Part shown: positions 10,875 through 22,948 of the stretch, one piece after another | How the letters are laid out: every line of letters begins with the position of its first letter | Numbering within the stretch: position 1 is the stretch's first letter | DNA from: Cherax quadricarinatus | Lineage: Eukaryota > Arthropoda > Malacostraca > Decapoda > Parastacidae | NCBI RefSeq assembly: GCF_038502225.1 | Contig: NC_091369.1 | Coordinates: 19,745,985-19,809,984 of the forward strand | Direction of reading: 5' to 3' | Length of the DNA stretch: 64,000 nucleotides | The notes under the pieces: generated by a model | What the model saw: the letters and a program-made list of their open reading frames with translations, nothing else | The model's database searches: none | What the model was told of the DNA's origin: nothing | Program-made: the position numbers and the translations under genes

Positions 10875-10876
<2 letters not shown>
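9463..10876 (+). other. LINE copy A 3' UTR
   Basis: No coding sequence is visible. The first part shares ggggtcacctcct-ggggttga-type sequence with the region just past the ORF2 end of copy B (minus strand near 13780-13800), so it is 3' UTR. From about 9800 on it consists of a diverged tandem duplication, listed separately. Confidence 0.6.
9800..10876 (+). repeat. ~570-bp tandem duplication in LINE 3' UTR
   Basis: Two diverged units. Landmarks recur in the same order: taggatatac (about 9843 and 10430), gtgctcatcctgt (9955 and 10526), catgtacttgt/agtatgtacttgt, aatgtgaaggttgtga and ttcaatggatgtttatata (10231 and 10798). The spacing is 567-587 bp. Identity looks like 60-75 percent by eye. Confidence 0.7.
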
Positions 10877-10931
<55 letters not shown>

Positions 10932-10946
10932 TTATTATTATTATTA
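10877..10946 (+). repeat. (TTA)n microsatellite
   Basis: About 23 TTA units with one interruption (ttattcttatta). It abuts the SINE-like repeat at 10947-11117 and corresponds to that element's A/T-rich 3' tail, expanded. Confidence 0.9.
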
Positions 10947-11117
10947 AAGATTCGCCGGTATTCTGGCGGCCCGGGCCTTTTCCAAGTGGTGGCCTGGCCT
11001 CAGCTCCCTCTTTAGGGAGTGTCAAGTACCTCCTCATCTTTGGGACCAACTGTCCCCAGGCCTAGCCACAAGCTAGGCCTCTCTGGTCTGCCATCCCTGC
11101 CCCAAGGGAACTTTTTT
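10947..11117 (-). mobile_element. SINE-like repeat, short copy
   Basis: About 170 bp nearly identical to part of 43093-43390: the shared text includes ttagggagtgtc, ggcctagcc-acaagctaggcc and ggcccgggcc. On the minus strand it ends in an (AAT)n tail, the expected 3' end. It lacks the first ~60-100 bp of the longer copy, so it is 5'-truncated. No box A/B tRNA promoter is obvious to me. Confidence 0.7.
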
Positions 11118-11642
11118 TTATATTTTATTTAAAACTTCATGTACAAATATATATAGATACATATAACAATATGTAACATTGACACTGGTGATGAGCAATA
11201 AACATTCACTACACAATCTACTGAATAAGCACATGCATAAAGACATTAAAATAAAATGAACACAACCTATAGACTGCTTCTACGTACGTTGTTTCACAAG
11301 TAACAAGTTTCATAAAGTGGAACTTACTCAGTATTGCATACACTCCCCCCCCCACCAATGAATACATTCTACATTCCCCTGCTACTTAAAATTAAAAAAT
11401 AACTTGTACAAGGATAACATCAATAACACAATATATAAACACATAACAATCCAGGCAACACCTGACACTATACTATTTACAAGTTTTTATAACATATCAC
11501 AATTCAAGAAGGAATAAAGGGATAATAATAAAGGCCACAAAATGGCTATAAATATAACTCCTAAATTAGAATCTCAACACAATAATAAAGCAACAAGCTT
11601 AATGACAATCACCCATAATACAACTCCCAACAAATTACACAA
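11118..11642. other. AT-rich stretch, no gene seen
   Basis: No convincing ORF or recognised repeat. It is AT-rich with a short poly(C) tract near 11345. It may be part of the 3' end of LINE copy B, which lies downstream on the minus strand, but I cannot show homology. Confidence 0.4.
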
Positions 11643-11678
11643 GATGGGTCACCTGTGTTGTAACACAGGTGACCCATC
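11643..11678. repeat. Perfect palindrome at edge of minisatellite
   Basis: GATGGGTCACCTGTGTT, a 2-base centre, then its exact reverse complement AACACAGGTGACCCATC. The right arm is the first part of the minisatellite unit, so an inverted unit fragment caps the array. Confidence 0.9.
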
Positions 11679-13105
11679 ATCCCTCCCCCAACTCACACAA
11701 CACAGGTGACCCATCATCCCTCCCCCCACTCACACAACATAGGTGACCCATCATCCCTCCCCCCACTCACACAACACAGGTGAACCATCATCCCTCCCCC
11801 CACTCACACAACACAGGTGACCCATCATCCCTCCCCCCACTCACACAACACAGGTGAACCATCATCCCTCCCCCCACTCACACAACACAGGTGACCCATC
11901 ATCCCTCCCCCCACTCACACAACACAGGTGACCCATCATCCCTCCCCCCACTCACACAACACAGGTGAACCATCATCCCTCCCCCCACTCACACAACACA
12001 GGTGACCCATCATCCCTCCCCCCACTCACACAACACAGGTGACCCATCATCCCTCCCCCCACTCACACAACACAGGTGACCCATCATCCCTCCCCCCACT
12101 CACACAACACAGGTGACCCATCATCCCTCCCCCCACTCACACAACACAGGTGACCCATCATCCCTCCCCCCACTCACACAACACAGGTGACCCATCATCC
12201 CTCCCCCCACTCACACAACACAGGTGACCCATCATCCCTCCCCCCACTCACACAACACAGGTGACCCATCATCCCTCCCCCCACTCACACAACACAGGTG
12301 ACCCATCATCCCTCCCCCACTCACACAACACAGGTGACCCATCATCCCTCCCCCCACTCACACAACACAGGTGACCCATCATCCCTCCCCCCACTCACAC
12401 AACACAGGTGACCCATCATCCCTCCCCCCACTCACACAACACAGGTGACCCATCATCCCTCCCCCCACTCACACAACACAGGTGACCCATCATCCCTCCC
12501 CCCACTCACACAACACAGGTGACCCATCATCCCTCCCCCCACTCACACAACACAGGTGACCCATCATCCCTCCCCCCACTCACACAACACAGGTGACCCA
12601 TCATCCCTCCCCCCACTCACACAACACAGGTGACCCATCATCCCTCCCCCCACTCACACAACACAGGTGACCCATCATCCCTCCCCCCACTCACACAACA
12701 CAGGTGACCCATCATCCCTCCCCCCACTCACACAACACAGGTGACCCATCATCCCTCCCCCCACTCACACAACATAGGTGACCCATCATCCCTCCCCCCA
12801 CTCACACAACACAGGTGACCCATCATCCCTCCCCCCACTCACACAACACAGGTGACCCATCATCCCTCCCCCCACTCACACAACACAGGTGACCCATCAT
12901 CCCTCCCCCCACTCACACAACACAGGTGACCCATCATCCCTCCCCCCACTCACACAACACAGGTGACCCATCATCCCTCCCTCCACTCACACAACACAGG
13001 TGACCCATCATCCCTCCCTCCACTCACACAACACAGGTGACCCATCATCCCTCCCCCCACTCACACAACACAGGTGACCCATCATCCCTCCCCCCACTCA
13101 CACAC
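11662..13105 (+). repeat. 37-bp minisatellite, ~39 units
   Basis: Head-to-tail copies of a 37-bp unit: ACAGGTGACCCATCATCC followed by CTCCCCCCACTCACACAAC. Units are almost identical. Variants are GTGAACC in a few early units, a missing C near 12315, and CTCCCTCCAC in two late units. The unit has strong strand asymmetry (C-rich on plus). There are no unique spacers, so it is not a CRISPR-like array. It ends in cactcacacacag. Confidence 0.95.
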
Positions 13106-13863
13106 AGATTCAAAACTAACCCCATCACCATTCTGAATACTCATGACATTAATTATCCTCAATTTAGGAATATCTTGACACATGTCACTTGAGGAAAGAG
13201 AATTTACAACATGGATGGTACAGGACTACCAAAATCACAATACCTTAAATAAGACTAACACAATGTGAATATTACATTTCAAAACACACGTATACAACTA
13301 CCAATAAAGTTGGTATTACCGGTAATGACTTAAACCTATTACACATTAATTGCCCCCCCTCACCCCAAAATAATATGACCGTTATCACCTACTTGTTGGC
13401 TTACATCCTAACTTGACATATGTGAATAAACCTAAGTGGTAATTATATAAATATTGGTGAAACAGTAATACCGAAGACACAGTACATTTAATAACAAATG
13501 TTAACATAAGGGAAACATGACCAAGTCTTACACATTGACACTTAAACCAGGTTGAGATACACTTCTAGTGCTTAACAATTCCAGGAACATTGCCATAATG
13601 AAGTTCAACCAATCCTTAATCACAACAGCATATCTAAGGTGCACGCAGGCGCAGACAGCCACAACTGTGTATGTGCCGTTACACATCCCATACACACAGG
13701 TTCATACACATTCAAATGTTACATTATCCCAACTCTCTCGCCACACTAAAGTCGAGCACATTCTTTGCAACTGTCAACCCCAAGGAGGTGACCCCGTTTC
13801 TACCCCTGACATCACCTTCCTACAGTAGCATTTACCATCCCTACCCTGCCCCTCCCACCTGAT
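13106..13863 (-). other. LINE copy B 3' UTR
   Basis: Non-coding, lies just past the ORF2 end of copy B on the minus strand and shares the gggtcacctcc-type segment with the copy A 3' UTR. Short ORFs on the plus strand (13568-13862) are chance readings. Confidence 0.5.
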
Positions 13864-16812
13864 TCAGAAATCTAATAAAACCTCTAACGTAAGTTCTCTA
13901 TATCCCTCTGAGAAAGCCCGCTCCCACCTTCTTCCATAAATTTCCCTGTTTCGGCACAACGTTTTATAAAACATAACCGCTAAAACCCGCCTCTTCACCT
14001 CACTAACCCCTTTTCCCCTCATTCCCCACGATATGTATATATAATCTACCATAATGTACCCAACAGCCCTAATGATACTCTCATCCAATCCCCCCACGTC
14101 AAGACTTAAAGCTCTCAGAACAGAAATTTCTTTACCCCCAGTCTTACGGAGAACCCTACTCAACCAACCCCTGACGCTACCCATCCCCTCAAAAAATATA
14201 AAACATGCAACGCCGACTCCTCACCGTCACATATTCAACACCCCCCCCCCTCAACCACACGTCTATCCCTCAGAACCGTATCTGACGGCAAAATCCCGTG
14301 CAGAAAACGATACATTACGTCATGTGCTCGTGGTTGTAACCTCATCGTACTTAACCTATTCCATATACTTCCCCATGTATACATGGGGAAAATTCCCTCT
14401 ACAGGCACCATAACCCTCCCCACCAACAATCGACACATCGCACCTATTTTGACCTTCCCCGGATCTCGAGCCCACGCCATAGCCCTCAAAACAGTTTCAC
14501 ACTCCTGCAACTCCACTCCCGAATACATTCGTTTCAATCTTTCATGGATCCTGACAATACCCCCCCCACACCTTCCCTCACCACCTCCCTTTTAATAAAG
14601 ACACATTTGATCCTCCTCTTTAAGTCCAGAAACCCCCCCCCCCCTGCCACAAAGATAACATTACCACGTTCCTTTTAAGCCAATCACATCCCGAGCCCCA
14701 CAAGAATTTAAAAACCCTCCTAAGTATGTCATCTATCGCCGTCAGTGTTAATGGGAACACGGCCGCCACGTGCCATACCTTACTATACAATAAGACATTA
14801 ATGGCAATGGTCCGCTGTACAAGGGTCAAATGATAAGGCCTCAATGCACCCAATCGCCCCTGAATCCTATCCACCAACCTAATCAAGTTTGCCCTGCACG
14901 CTACATCCAGATCGTCTGCATAGATAAGACTACAAATTTTTAACAAATTCACCCGCCTCCCACCACTGAACTACCACACACAACCCTCCCAGCCCAGGCT
15001 CCTAACCCCATGACCATGGGCTTTTCTGAATTCACTCTCATACAAGTTGCATCCAAGAACAATTGTACTACCCCATCCAAGGTATCCATTGACATCCCCT
15101 CCCTAACCAGAACAGTAGTGTCATCAACATACCCTATTAAGACTGGCCAAACCCTCCCAATTCTACTCCCTTCACCCCCCTATCGCACATACGCTTCTCC
15201 ATCATCCTATAAAAGGGGCCCTGTATGCATGCAAATAAAAGTTGTGACATAAAGCACCCCTGTCGAAGTCCCCTTTCCATTACAATCTTCCCACACACTC
15301 TCCCATTAATCTGTACCCTCACCAATGCACTGCAATACAAAGCATCGACTCATTCCACTATTTCTTCTCCAAACCCCTGTCCCCTGAGGATGGCTCTCAA
15401 TGCCTTTCATTCCACTCTGTCATATGCACCCTGCCAGTCGAAAGCCACCAAACCCCCCACCCCCCCTTTTGCTTCCACGAAATCCCTTAGGAACCCACGT
15501 CCCTCCACGATAGACCTCCCTGGCAGCCCAAACTGAGTTCATGATACTACTCTATCCACTATGTATTTAAACTGATTCCCCAAAATTTTGGCAAACAGCT
15601 TATAATCTGTGCATAACAACGATATTGCTCGGTAGTCTCTAAGTGTATGTTGCCCCTTACCCTTCGGTACCAATACTACTACAGCTGTTGCCTGCTTCTC
15701 TCCCAACTCTTCCCTCTCCTTCATTAAATTTAACAACCTAACCAAAAAAAAACCTCATTAGCTCCCAATGCTGTAGACAAAACTCTGCCAGGAGTCCATC
15801 AATTCCCGGAGCTTTACCCTTAGACATTTCACTTAAAACCTTCCATGTTTCTCCCTCAGTTATTTCCCCTCCCAATGCTTCCCTATCACTGTTTCCCAAC
15901 AGACATATCAAATTCTCACACACCTGTTTTAAAACCCAAGCTTCTACCCCATCCCTTTGCCAATACTTTCCATACCACTCGTCTGCAAACACTCCCATTC
16001 CATCTGTGGTGTGTATAACCTGACCCACCCTATACCCACCTACCGACTTATGAACCTCCAACCATGGAATAGTTGTTGCCTGCTGCCGATGCTTTTGCCT
16101 ACGCAATACACACGACGAAGGCTTATCGCCCCATAACACCTCTTCCACACCTGCCATTACCCTCACTGCTTGGAACCTCTCATTTTCGAGCTCACGCAGC
16201 CTCCTCTTAAGAGCCAGTATGTCATCCATAGGATAAATACCCACCACCACCCCTCATGCATAACAACCCCTTAACCTGTCCTCCAAATAGTTGGCAAGCT
16301 CATATTTTAAAGAATTAATTCGTTTCCCTTCTCTCACGTAATATTGCCAAATTCGTTCTTTAGCCACACCATCCCACCATGTTACCACATCCTCCGCCAC
16401 ATGTACCTCCACACTTAATCCCTCCCACAGTGTTGTAAATCCCTCCAACCCCTCCTCATCTCCTAACACTCTCGTATTTAACTTCCAATAACCCCTAGAG
16501 ATACCAACCAGTGACTCCCATCCCACCTCTACCACGACTGCCCTATGATCCGAATAAGCTACCTCTATTGTGTGAAAAAACTTTACCAAGACCCCTTGAG
16601 AAATGTATAACCTATCTAACCTAGCCACATAACCCCTCCTCACGAAAGTGTGCTCTACCTCCCACACTCCCCCTCCAACTGCATCCCTTAACTGAATATC
16701 CCTCAATAGGTCTTGTAAGGCCGCAGAAATGTGCCCCGCCCCTTTTGGTACCACATCAGCCCTCCTGATAACACAGTTCCACTCCCCACTAACGATGGCC
16801 ACCGTAGGTAAA
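13864..16812 (-). pseudogene. LINE copy B ORF2: endonuclease C-terminal part and reverse transcriptase
   Basis: Read on the minus strand from 16802 down. The endonuclease half has VSGEWNCVIRRAD (the GDxN block), RGYVARLDRLYISQ and YSDHRAVVVEV, where Asp-His is the apurinic-endonuclease catalytic pair. The linker (MSKGKAPGIDGLLAEF) leads into RT: LRDYRAISLLCTDYKLFAKILGN, GRGLRQGCxMSQLLF (with P to F), YVDDTTVLV, and IKICSLIYADDLD-type text. The post-RT part and the C-terminal RLQPRAHDVMYRFLHGILP block match copy A. Frames break near 15745, 15252 and 14620. The N-terminal half lies at 23702-24609, separated by a Gypsy insertion. Confidence 0.88.
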
Positions 16813-16817
16813 CCATG

Positions 16818-17570
16818 TGTTACGCAGAAATGTGGGATACCTGGGGGCTTGAGCCTTGTCTAAAGGCAAAGGTAAAAGGTTACACACATCTTAAGCATAA
16901 ACAGGCCACCCAGGGCTATCCCAGTCAAAACAGAAAGCGCTAAACCAGTATGTGTTACTTCAATGGGTTGGTTAACAGAGGGTTAGGCAAAAATCCCATT
17001 CAGGAAAATATATCTATTTATTCAACATAATACTATATACACACTCTTGAAACACCTTAATCCTAAATGCCCAAATGAGGGTACACACGAAACAGCTGAC
17101 TGGAGGTCCAGCAACCATAGCCACTAGGCCTAGTCAGCGTCAGGCTATCACTACTCCAATACAAACCCCATTTCTTATTTCCTCACTCATCCCACAGCAC
17201 CCTGCCCATGTCAGAGCCTAGGTGGGCATACAGGTAAGCCATAGAAGAGCATATGGCTTGGGTTAACTAAACAAAAGGTGTACACAACTGCAAACTTAGC
17301 TTAAATATACAGCATCTTCGACGCCAGCCTCCACACCATGCTGACTCCACGTGACTGCCCCAAGCCACGCTTACTCCGCATACCCAAACACCCTTGGAAA
17401 ATAAATCCCTAGCCGGATTTCTTTATAATTACAGTTAGAGTACTTTACAGAGCCCTCAAATGCACATTTTGAATTATAAAATAATTCTCTACAATTATAA
17501 CATTTATACTATTATGGCACACTTCTCCACTATATGTTTATTACAATGTCATGCAGAACCCTGCATAACA
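16818..17570 (-). repeat. 3' LTR of second-family Gypsy
   Basis: A 753-bp direct repeat of 22949-23701, in the downstream position for a minus-strand element. The termini TGTTA...TAACA are inverted-complementary. Only scattered substitutions separate the two LTRs, suggesting a fairly recent insertion. Confidence 0.93.
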
Positions 17571-18740
17571 CATCCACCCCAGACCATAGGTCTCACTCTG
17601 CTAGTAGGGTCCCTACGGACACCGCTAGGCAAAAGAAAAAAAAAAGAAAATAAACTCCATATTAAGGTCTGAGACAACCGGCAAAATGATAATCGGGGAA
17701 TTACCACCATACAATCATGGTCTTGTGGTACTACAAATAGGTTGCAGACATGTGAAGCTCGCTGAACATAAAAGTGATCAAGTTATATGCCAAACGAGCC
17801 CACAGTCACACTCTTAGACAACTGTGTTAGGAAAAGGCACCATCACAACACAGCGCTGGCCAGGCACTGGCATTGATGCATTTTACCTAAATTACATCAA
17901 GCAAACTTATGAACAAGGAAGTTAACTTTGTACAAAAGTGCCCCTGAGGAATGCCGTTTTTATGAAGTAACACCAAAGTTCAGTATGTTGCAAGGCAGAC
18001 CAAACTGTATGTGTCACCAAAAAACTCTAAAACAGTAAGTACAGTTTCCAGGAGGAGTTCAAAGAAAAGGAAAACAGATTTTACATGTTAAATTCTGCTT
18101 AGAAAGCAACATCATATTATCACTCCCATCTCACAGCAATTTTTAGTAAACGAAACTGGTTCCCCATGACACACCTCTGCGAGAATCAGGAGAGCACAGG
18201 AGAGGAAAAAAAATATCAGGCCCCACAAACAACAGGTGAATAGTCACATGATGTGTTGGTGGGACTGTGGCCATAAAACTCTGGAGTCATCATTGAAGAC
18301 CCCCAAAAGGTGGACCTCCCAGGCCGACACCTACATGTCATTCCAAGTACCCTGGAGTCACCCGAGCGGTGATCCGAAAAGGAAAAATTGAAAAGAGTCC
18401 TAGCGAACCAAAATACCTCGGATCAAGAGACATGACCCAAACCGTGGAGGGCATCACCGCCAGCCCCACATTCACTAAAACGTTAGGTCCAACAGTCCCT
18501 ATACCAACATAAAACAGAGGCGAGGCATTCCTGCCAACACCTAAAAAACGTAGCATACCTTACCTAGGCATGGCACTTGATGTGACTACCCCCAAAACAG
18601 AAACACACACACTAGGGAATCCTGATACCCCCAGCTCCAGCTCAACCTGCCCTTCTCCCTTGGGTGGTCCAGGGTTCCATCTACTTGTCTACCGCAAATC
18701 ACTGCAAAATAAGAATAGATAGGTGATCTATACACTACAT
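17571..18740 (-). other. 3' non-coding region of second-family Gypsy
   Basis: Lies between the end of RNase H and the 3' LTR. No integrase or envelope motifs are visible. A 72-codon ORF (18338-18556) shows no recognisable domain. The purine-rich gtctggggtggatg (minus strand, 17571-17584) just upstream of the LTR is a plausible polypurine tract. Confidence 0.5.
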
Positions 18741-19239
18741 CGTGCACTTTAAATATGAGACAAGGCATCAGCAACCACATTCTCCGCTCCCTTCACATAA
18801 TGAATCACAAGATTAAGAGGTTGGAGAAACAAGGCCCACCTCATAAGTCTCTGATTGTGGGAAGGAAACGTAAAGGATTATGGTCACTATACACAGTTAT
18901 AGGGTGAACTGACGATGATATATACACCTCAAAATGTTGCACGGCCAACACTAAAGCAAGAACCTCCTTTTCTATGGTAGTATAACTTCTTTGGTGCATG
19001 TTACTTTTTGCTGAGAAGCAGCCAAGTGGCATTACTTGCCCTGCACTACCCTGCAACAAGACTTCCCCAACCCCTGTATCATTTTGCAAAACCCGGGGAG
19101 GGTAACTCAGGATTATACATAAAAGATCTTGAGGGTTAATGGCATGCAAAAGGTTCATGTACAGAGATATTAAAGTTACAAATATGGGTGTGTCCTTGGC
19201 ATACATGGTCATGGGAATCAGAAGACCCCCACGGTTCAT
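18741..19239 (-). pseudogene. RNase H domain, second-family Gypsy
   Basis: The minus strand reads NDTGVGEVLLQ, PLGCFSAKSNMHQRSYTTIEKE, VLALVLAVQHFEVYISS and ITVYSDHNPLRFL, the standard Ty3/Gypsy RNase H series including the second Asp in YSDH. After a frameshift near 18841 it ends with LMRWALFLQPLNLVIHYVKG and VVADALS. The reverse transcriptase normally just upstream is absent. Confidence 0.85.
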
Positions 19240-19360
19240 TCACACAATTTGCATGTAGTTCATAAAGAGGAGACAAAACCTTATTTCTTAAATGTACCTG
19301 GCGGCAGTCAGTGCACGTTTTCAAGGTATCACCTAGTGTGAGACCAGTAAAAGACAACGT

Positions 19361-20077
19361 TCACCGACTCTCGCTAGATACAAACACAGTCTCTAGAAAT
19401 AAACACTTCACTTCCTTCAAGGAACCTATTTCACCCCAGCTTACATCATGCCAGGCCTGCTGACATTGCACAAATTTCAAAACCTCTACCTCATGGGGGT
19501 TAACATGGCCCCATTTTTCAGCATCCCAAAACTCTTTCACTAAGGAGCACCAAGGCTGAGCCAACACAACAACCTGTCTTTCAGAAGATCCAAATCTTCC
19601 ACAGTCTCTTACAATTTTCCTGCTTACATTATCTTTCTCAGGGACCTTATCCACCATCATTTCGAAGCCACCATACAGTTCCATCATAGCCTTCCCAGGA
19701 CCCGGCTCCAATGCCAATCCCATCTCTCCAGCTTCCACCTCATGGTCCCACGTCATCCCAGGCTGACTGGCAGGCTGGTGCACTACTGCCATCGACCTCA
19801 TCTTAGCCAAGCATTTTCTGAAACTGAGAAAAAACACCGCGGGGGAAACATCACCATCCTCACGTAGCACATGACTTAATGATTCCAGAGTGCTTCCCCA
19901 CACGGTAATGAAAAGGAGCGGAATTCCCTCATCCGAGTCCTTTTGGCACTGGGTAAAACAAACATGCATTGCCCTGAGAGACAGGGAAAACCATGGTGCT
20001 TTTCTTTGACTCCTAGGATGATATACATTGGTAAATTTAACCTCAATTATGCCTCTCAAAACTACATGACATTTCAT
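19361..20077 (-). pseudogene. integrase-like fragment plus unassigned sequence
   Basis: A 238-residue reading on the minus strand. Residues ~18-65 (VYHPRSQ, QCQKDSDEGIPLLFITVW, STLESLSHV) align by eye with the end of the integrase core of related Gypsy elements (HPQSQG..., DWDEGIPLLLFA.RE..QESLGFSP). The Glu of the DDE triad is not preserved in this reading. The remaining ~170 residues are not recognised. The position upstream of RNase H would fit an integrase-first pol order, but deletion or rearrangement is also possible. Confidence 0.5.
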
Positions 20078-20453
20078 AAAATATGACTTATGGGTGATGT
20101 GTGCAAAGCCTAAGAGACAAAAATGTTACACCAGAAATCTCAAGACCACACACACAAAATTATCAGGTAACTCTGGTAACCTGTTAGAAAAGGAATTTAT
20201 TAATAAACGCCAATTATTTAGCTCTCCCGTCTTAACACTGAAATGCCGTTCCTTCAGAATCTGTAAAAAATACTGACAGACACTTTAATAGTTCTGCTGC
20301 AGCCACATAAGCACAGGTCCTCTTAAAAAGAGTCTGGCTCATTTGATCAACTCTGCAAAATAAACACTTGGCAAATTTGGGAACCACATCCTCCACAACA
20401 GCTGATAAATGAATAGTGTTCCGGAGGTCACAACCTTCCTGGACCTCACTCAG

Positions 20454-21245
20454 CTACTGCAGAGTCAGAGGATTTTTTCCCACATCAGCACCAAGACCAC
20501 TTCTCCAACTGAGTTCTGGTTGAGCCGGTTCATCACTGCTCAGAATCTCCTGCAGGTCAGACTCAATGAACAGGCTCCCCAGGCCCAAACCATCACCACA
20601 GTGTGCAGAAGGGTCACAGGGAGGCACAGCTCCTGCCTTGTTCCCCTGTTTAGTCCTAGAGCACCCTGAAAAACTTTCAGGCACCGTTGCTCCAATTAGG
20701 TCATTACCACCTTGTAAAGCAGGGTCCTGCACAACCAAACATTCCTCACTTTTGAGGAGTCCCACAACGTTGTTGCCTAGTAGAAGGTCAACTCCTGCAA
20801 AAGGTACATCTTCTGCAATACCAACAGGTAAGTACCCAGATTGGTACGCAGACTCTACACATAACCTGTGCACTGCAGTCTTGACAGTGACTCCAGTTAT
20901 CCCTTTAAGAAAAATGTCCAATCCTGTGTAGGTGTCATCCGACACTGGCAGTACACCCCTGCGAAGCAAGGTGTATGTGCTACAAGTGTCCCTCAAAGAC
21001 ATAACACCCGTGACTCTACCTTCATTTTGGTGTAAAGCCACAGTAGACTTACTTGAAAAAACCTTCATCCGAGGGTCTAAGACAGCTGGTCTTCTTTGGA
21101 TACCTTGGGGCAAGACTGCAATGCAAGCAACATCATGTGTAGCCAGTGTATTTACTGGAGAAGCATCTGCTGCAGCCTGGTCCCTAAGCATCTTTCGACA
21201 ATATGGCTGCAGGTGGCCCTGTTTATTGCAGTATGTACAGTGATA
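20454..21245 (-). pseudogene. CCHC knuckle and protease, second-family Gypsy
   Basis: On the minus strand a knuckle CTYCNKQGHLQPYC (C-x2-C-x4-H-x4-C) at about 21190-21240 leads in the same frame into MLRDQAAADASPV. Around residues 66-73 of the 245-residue ORF is LRDTCSTY, a retropepsin active-site block in which the Gly of DTG has become Cys. VDLLLGNNVVGLL further on fits the protease C-terminal half. The altered triad suggests an inactive protease. Confidence 0.75.
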
Positions 21246-21248
21246 AGG

Positions 21249-22298
21249 TTAAAAAGCCCCCTGCACACTTGACATAGGCTGGGGCCCATGACCTTGGGGA
21301 ACTGGACTCTTTCTACCTGTCCCTGGTAGTCCTGGACCTGTGACAGCTGACTTAAAACCTTCTCGGGTAGGTACTTGAATATTAGGCTTATTAAAACTCT
21401 TGTGGTTACTAGGCTGGTAAATGGGTGTCTTAAACTTCTGAAATTTCTTACTCCTATTGGAAGGTGGAGAAAACTTATCATTATTAGTATGTGGGGGATG
21501 GTAACTACTACCAAATTTTTGGTTAGCTAAAAATCTGTCACCCAGCTCTAAAGCATTATTAAAATCATCAAAATCCTTCTCCTCAAGATATGCCTTAAGG
21601 TCAGGAGGAATATTTCTCAAAAGATCCTCTAACAAAATTAAGGTAATTACTCCCTCATAATTGCCTACCATCCCCTTTTAGCGACACCACCTATTTAGAA
21701 GTGACATCTTCTCCTTACCATATTCCACCAAAGACTGCCCTGACTGAAACTTTAGTCCTCTAAACTTCTGCCGGTACCTTTCCGGCAACATTTGATAAGC
21801 CAGTAAAACTACCTCTTTTAACTTATGATAATCAGAAATGGCCGATCCTTCTAAAGAACTAACAGCCTGTAACCCTTTACCAACTAACTGGGTTCTCGCT
21901 AATGTCGCCGATTCCTTTTCAGGCCAAATTTGGGATTTGGCCGTACTTTCAAATAACAGAAAAAACTGGTCTGGGTCTTTCTCTAGGAATTTGGGCACAA
22001 ATTTTATGGCTTTATCCAAATGAAAAACATCTACCCTTGTGTCTGTGTCTGGGTGAGAAGCAAGCTGCCTCTCTTTTGCTCTTTCTTGAGCCCTAAGCTC
22101 TTCTAAGGCTCTCTGTTCCTGGATCTTTGTGCGCTCAATCCTTAACCGTTCCTTTTCTTCTGCAACTAGGGCTAATTTCATTTGTAAAATTACTACTTCC
22201 TTATGCAGGTCGCTATCATGGAAATTTGATTCAATGTCAACTTCCAAATGCATGTCATCCCCAGAATTTTCACCAGTGTCAGCCATTTTGGGAAATAA
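21249..22298 (-). pseudogene. gag, second-family Gypsy (one frameshift)
   Basis: The likely start is the ATG of MADTGENSGDD (minus strand, 22284). A ~50-residue charged coiled-coil (EEKERLRIERTKIQEQRALEE) is followed by the capsid: FLEKDPDQFFLLFESTA, LVGKGLQAVSSLE, YHKLKEVVLLAY and ERYRQKFRGLKF. A stop near 21678 separates this from the capsid C-terminal part (LILLEDLLRNIPPDLKAYLE, FNNALELGD), a segment resembling the SCAN fold region of Gmr1-like gags. A basic Pro/Asn-rich tail leads to the CCHC knuckle. Confidence 0.85.
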
Positions 22299-22307
22299 TA
22301 GCACCAA

Positions 22308-22948
22308 ATCTTGCTATCAGCCACAGAACTTACTGATATAAAATAATAACGCACACAGCAAGGTACATATACTGAAGTAGTATATTCAAAAGGAGTTGCC
22401 ATGTGACTCCCTCAAATTAAACAGGATTGCACACAAAAAGAAAACCCTGGCAGAAAAAAAATGGAGCTATTGCAGCTGCAAAGGTAAATTATTCCCAGAA
22501 ATTTAGGTGAGCATAACCTCCCCAAAAATCAGCAAGATTGTACCTGCAAGGGAAATTATACACAATATATCAGGTATTAATAACACCCTAAAAATCAACA
22601 AGATGGCACAGAAAGGTAGATTATTCACAGAGTATTAATTAATAATAACACCATAAAAACCAGCAATATTGCACACAAAGGTAAATTATGCACAGGGTAT
22701 TATTTACTAATAACACCCTAAAAATCAACAAAGTTGAACACAAAGGTAAATTATGCAAAGGGTATTAGTTAATAATAACACCGTAAAAATCAGCAATGTT
22801 GCACACAAAGGTAACTTATTATATTAGTGTGAGTGCTATAGTGAATGCTTCCACTGACCAACCCAGTAAAGAATGATTATTTATTTTCCAGGTTGCAAAC
22901 TTGAATTACCACATAAAATTTGATAATTCTCCCATATACAGGCCGCCA
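22308..22948 (-). other. 5' leader and primer site, second-family Gypsy
   Basis: Between the 5' LTR and gag. On the minus strand, the first bases after the LTR are TGGCGGCCTGTATATGGG, a plausible primer binding site (starts TGG). The rest is AT-rich and largely tandem repeat. Confidence 0.6.
22510..22815 (-). repeat. 65-bp tandem repeat in Gypsy leader
   Basis: The phrase aataacacc.taaaaa.cagcaa recurs at 22579, 22644, 22709 and 22774, exactly 65 bp apart, with cacaaaggtaaattatgcac between. At least four units with substitutions. Confidence 0.85.

Noticed and set aside
11662..13105. Regular repeats that might suggest a CRISPR-like array.
   Set aside because: There are no unique spacers: the 37-bp units abut directly, and the rest of the window is eukaryotic.
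18338..18556. Possible envelope or extra gene downstream of RNase H in the second-family Gypsy.
   Set aside because: 72 codons, no signal peptide, membrane segment or cysteine pattern; treated as non-coding.
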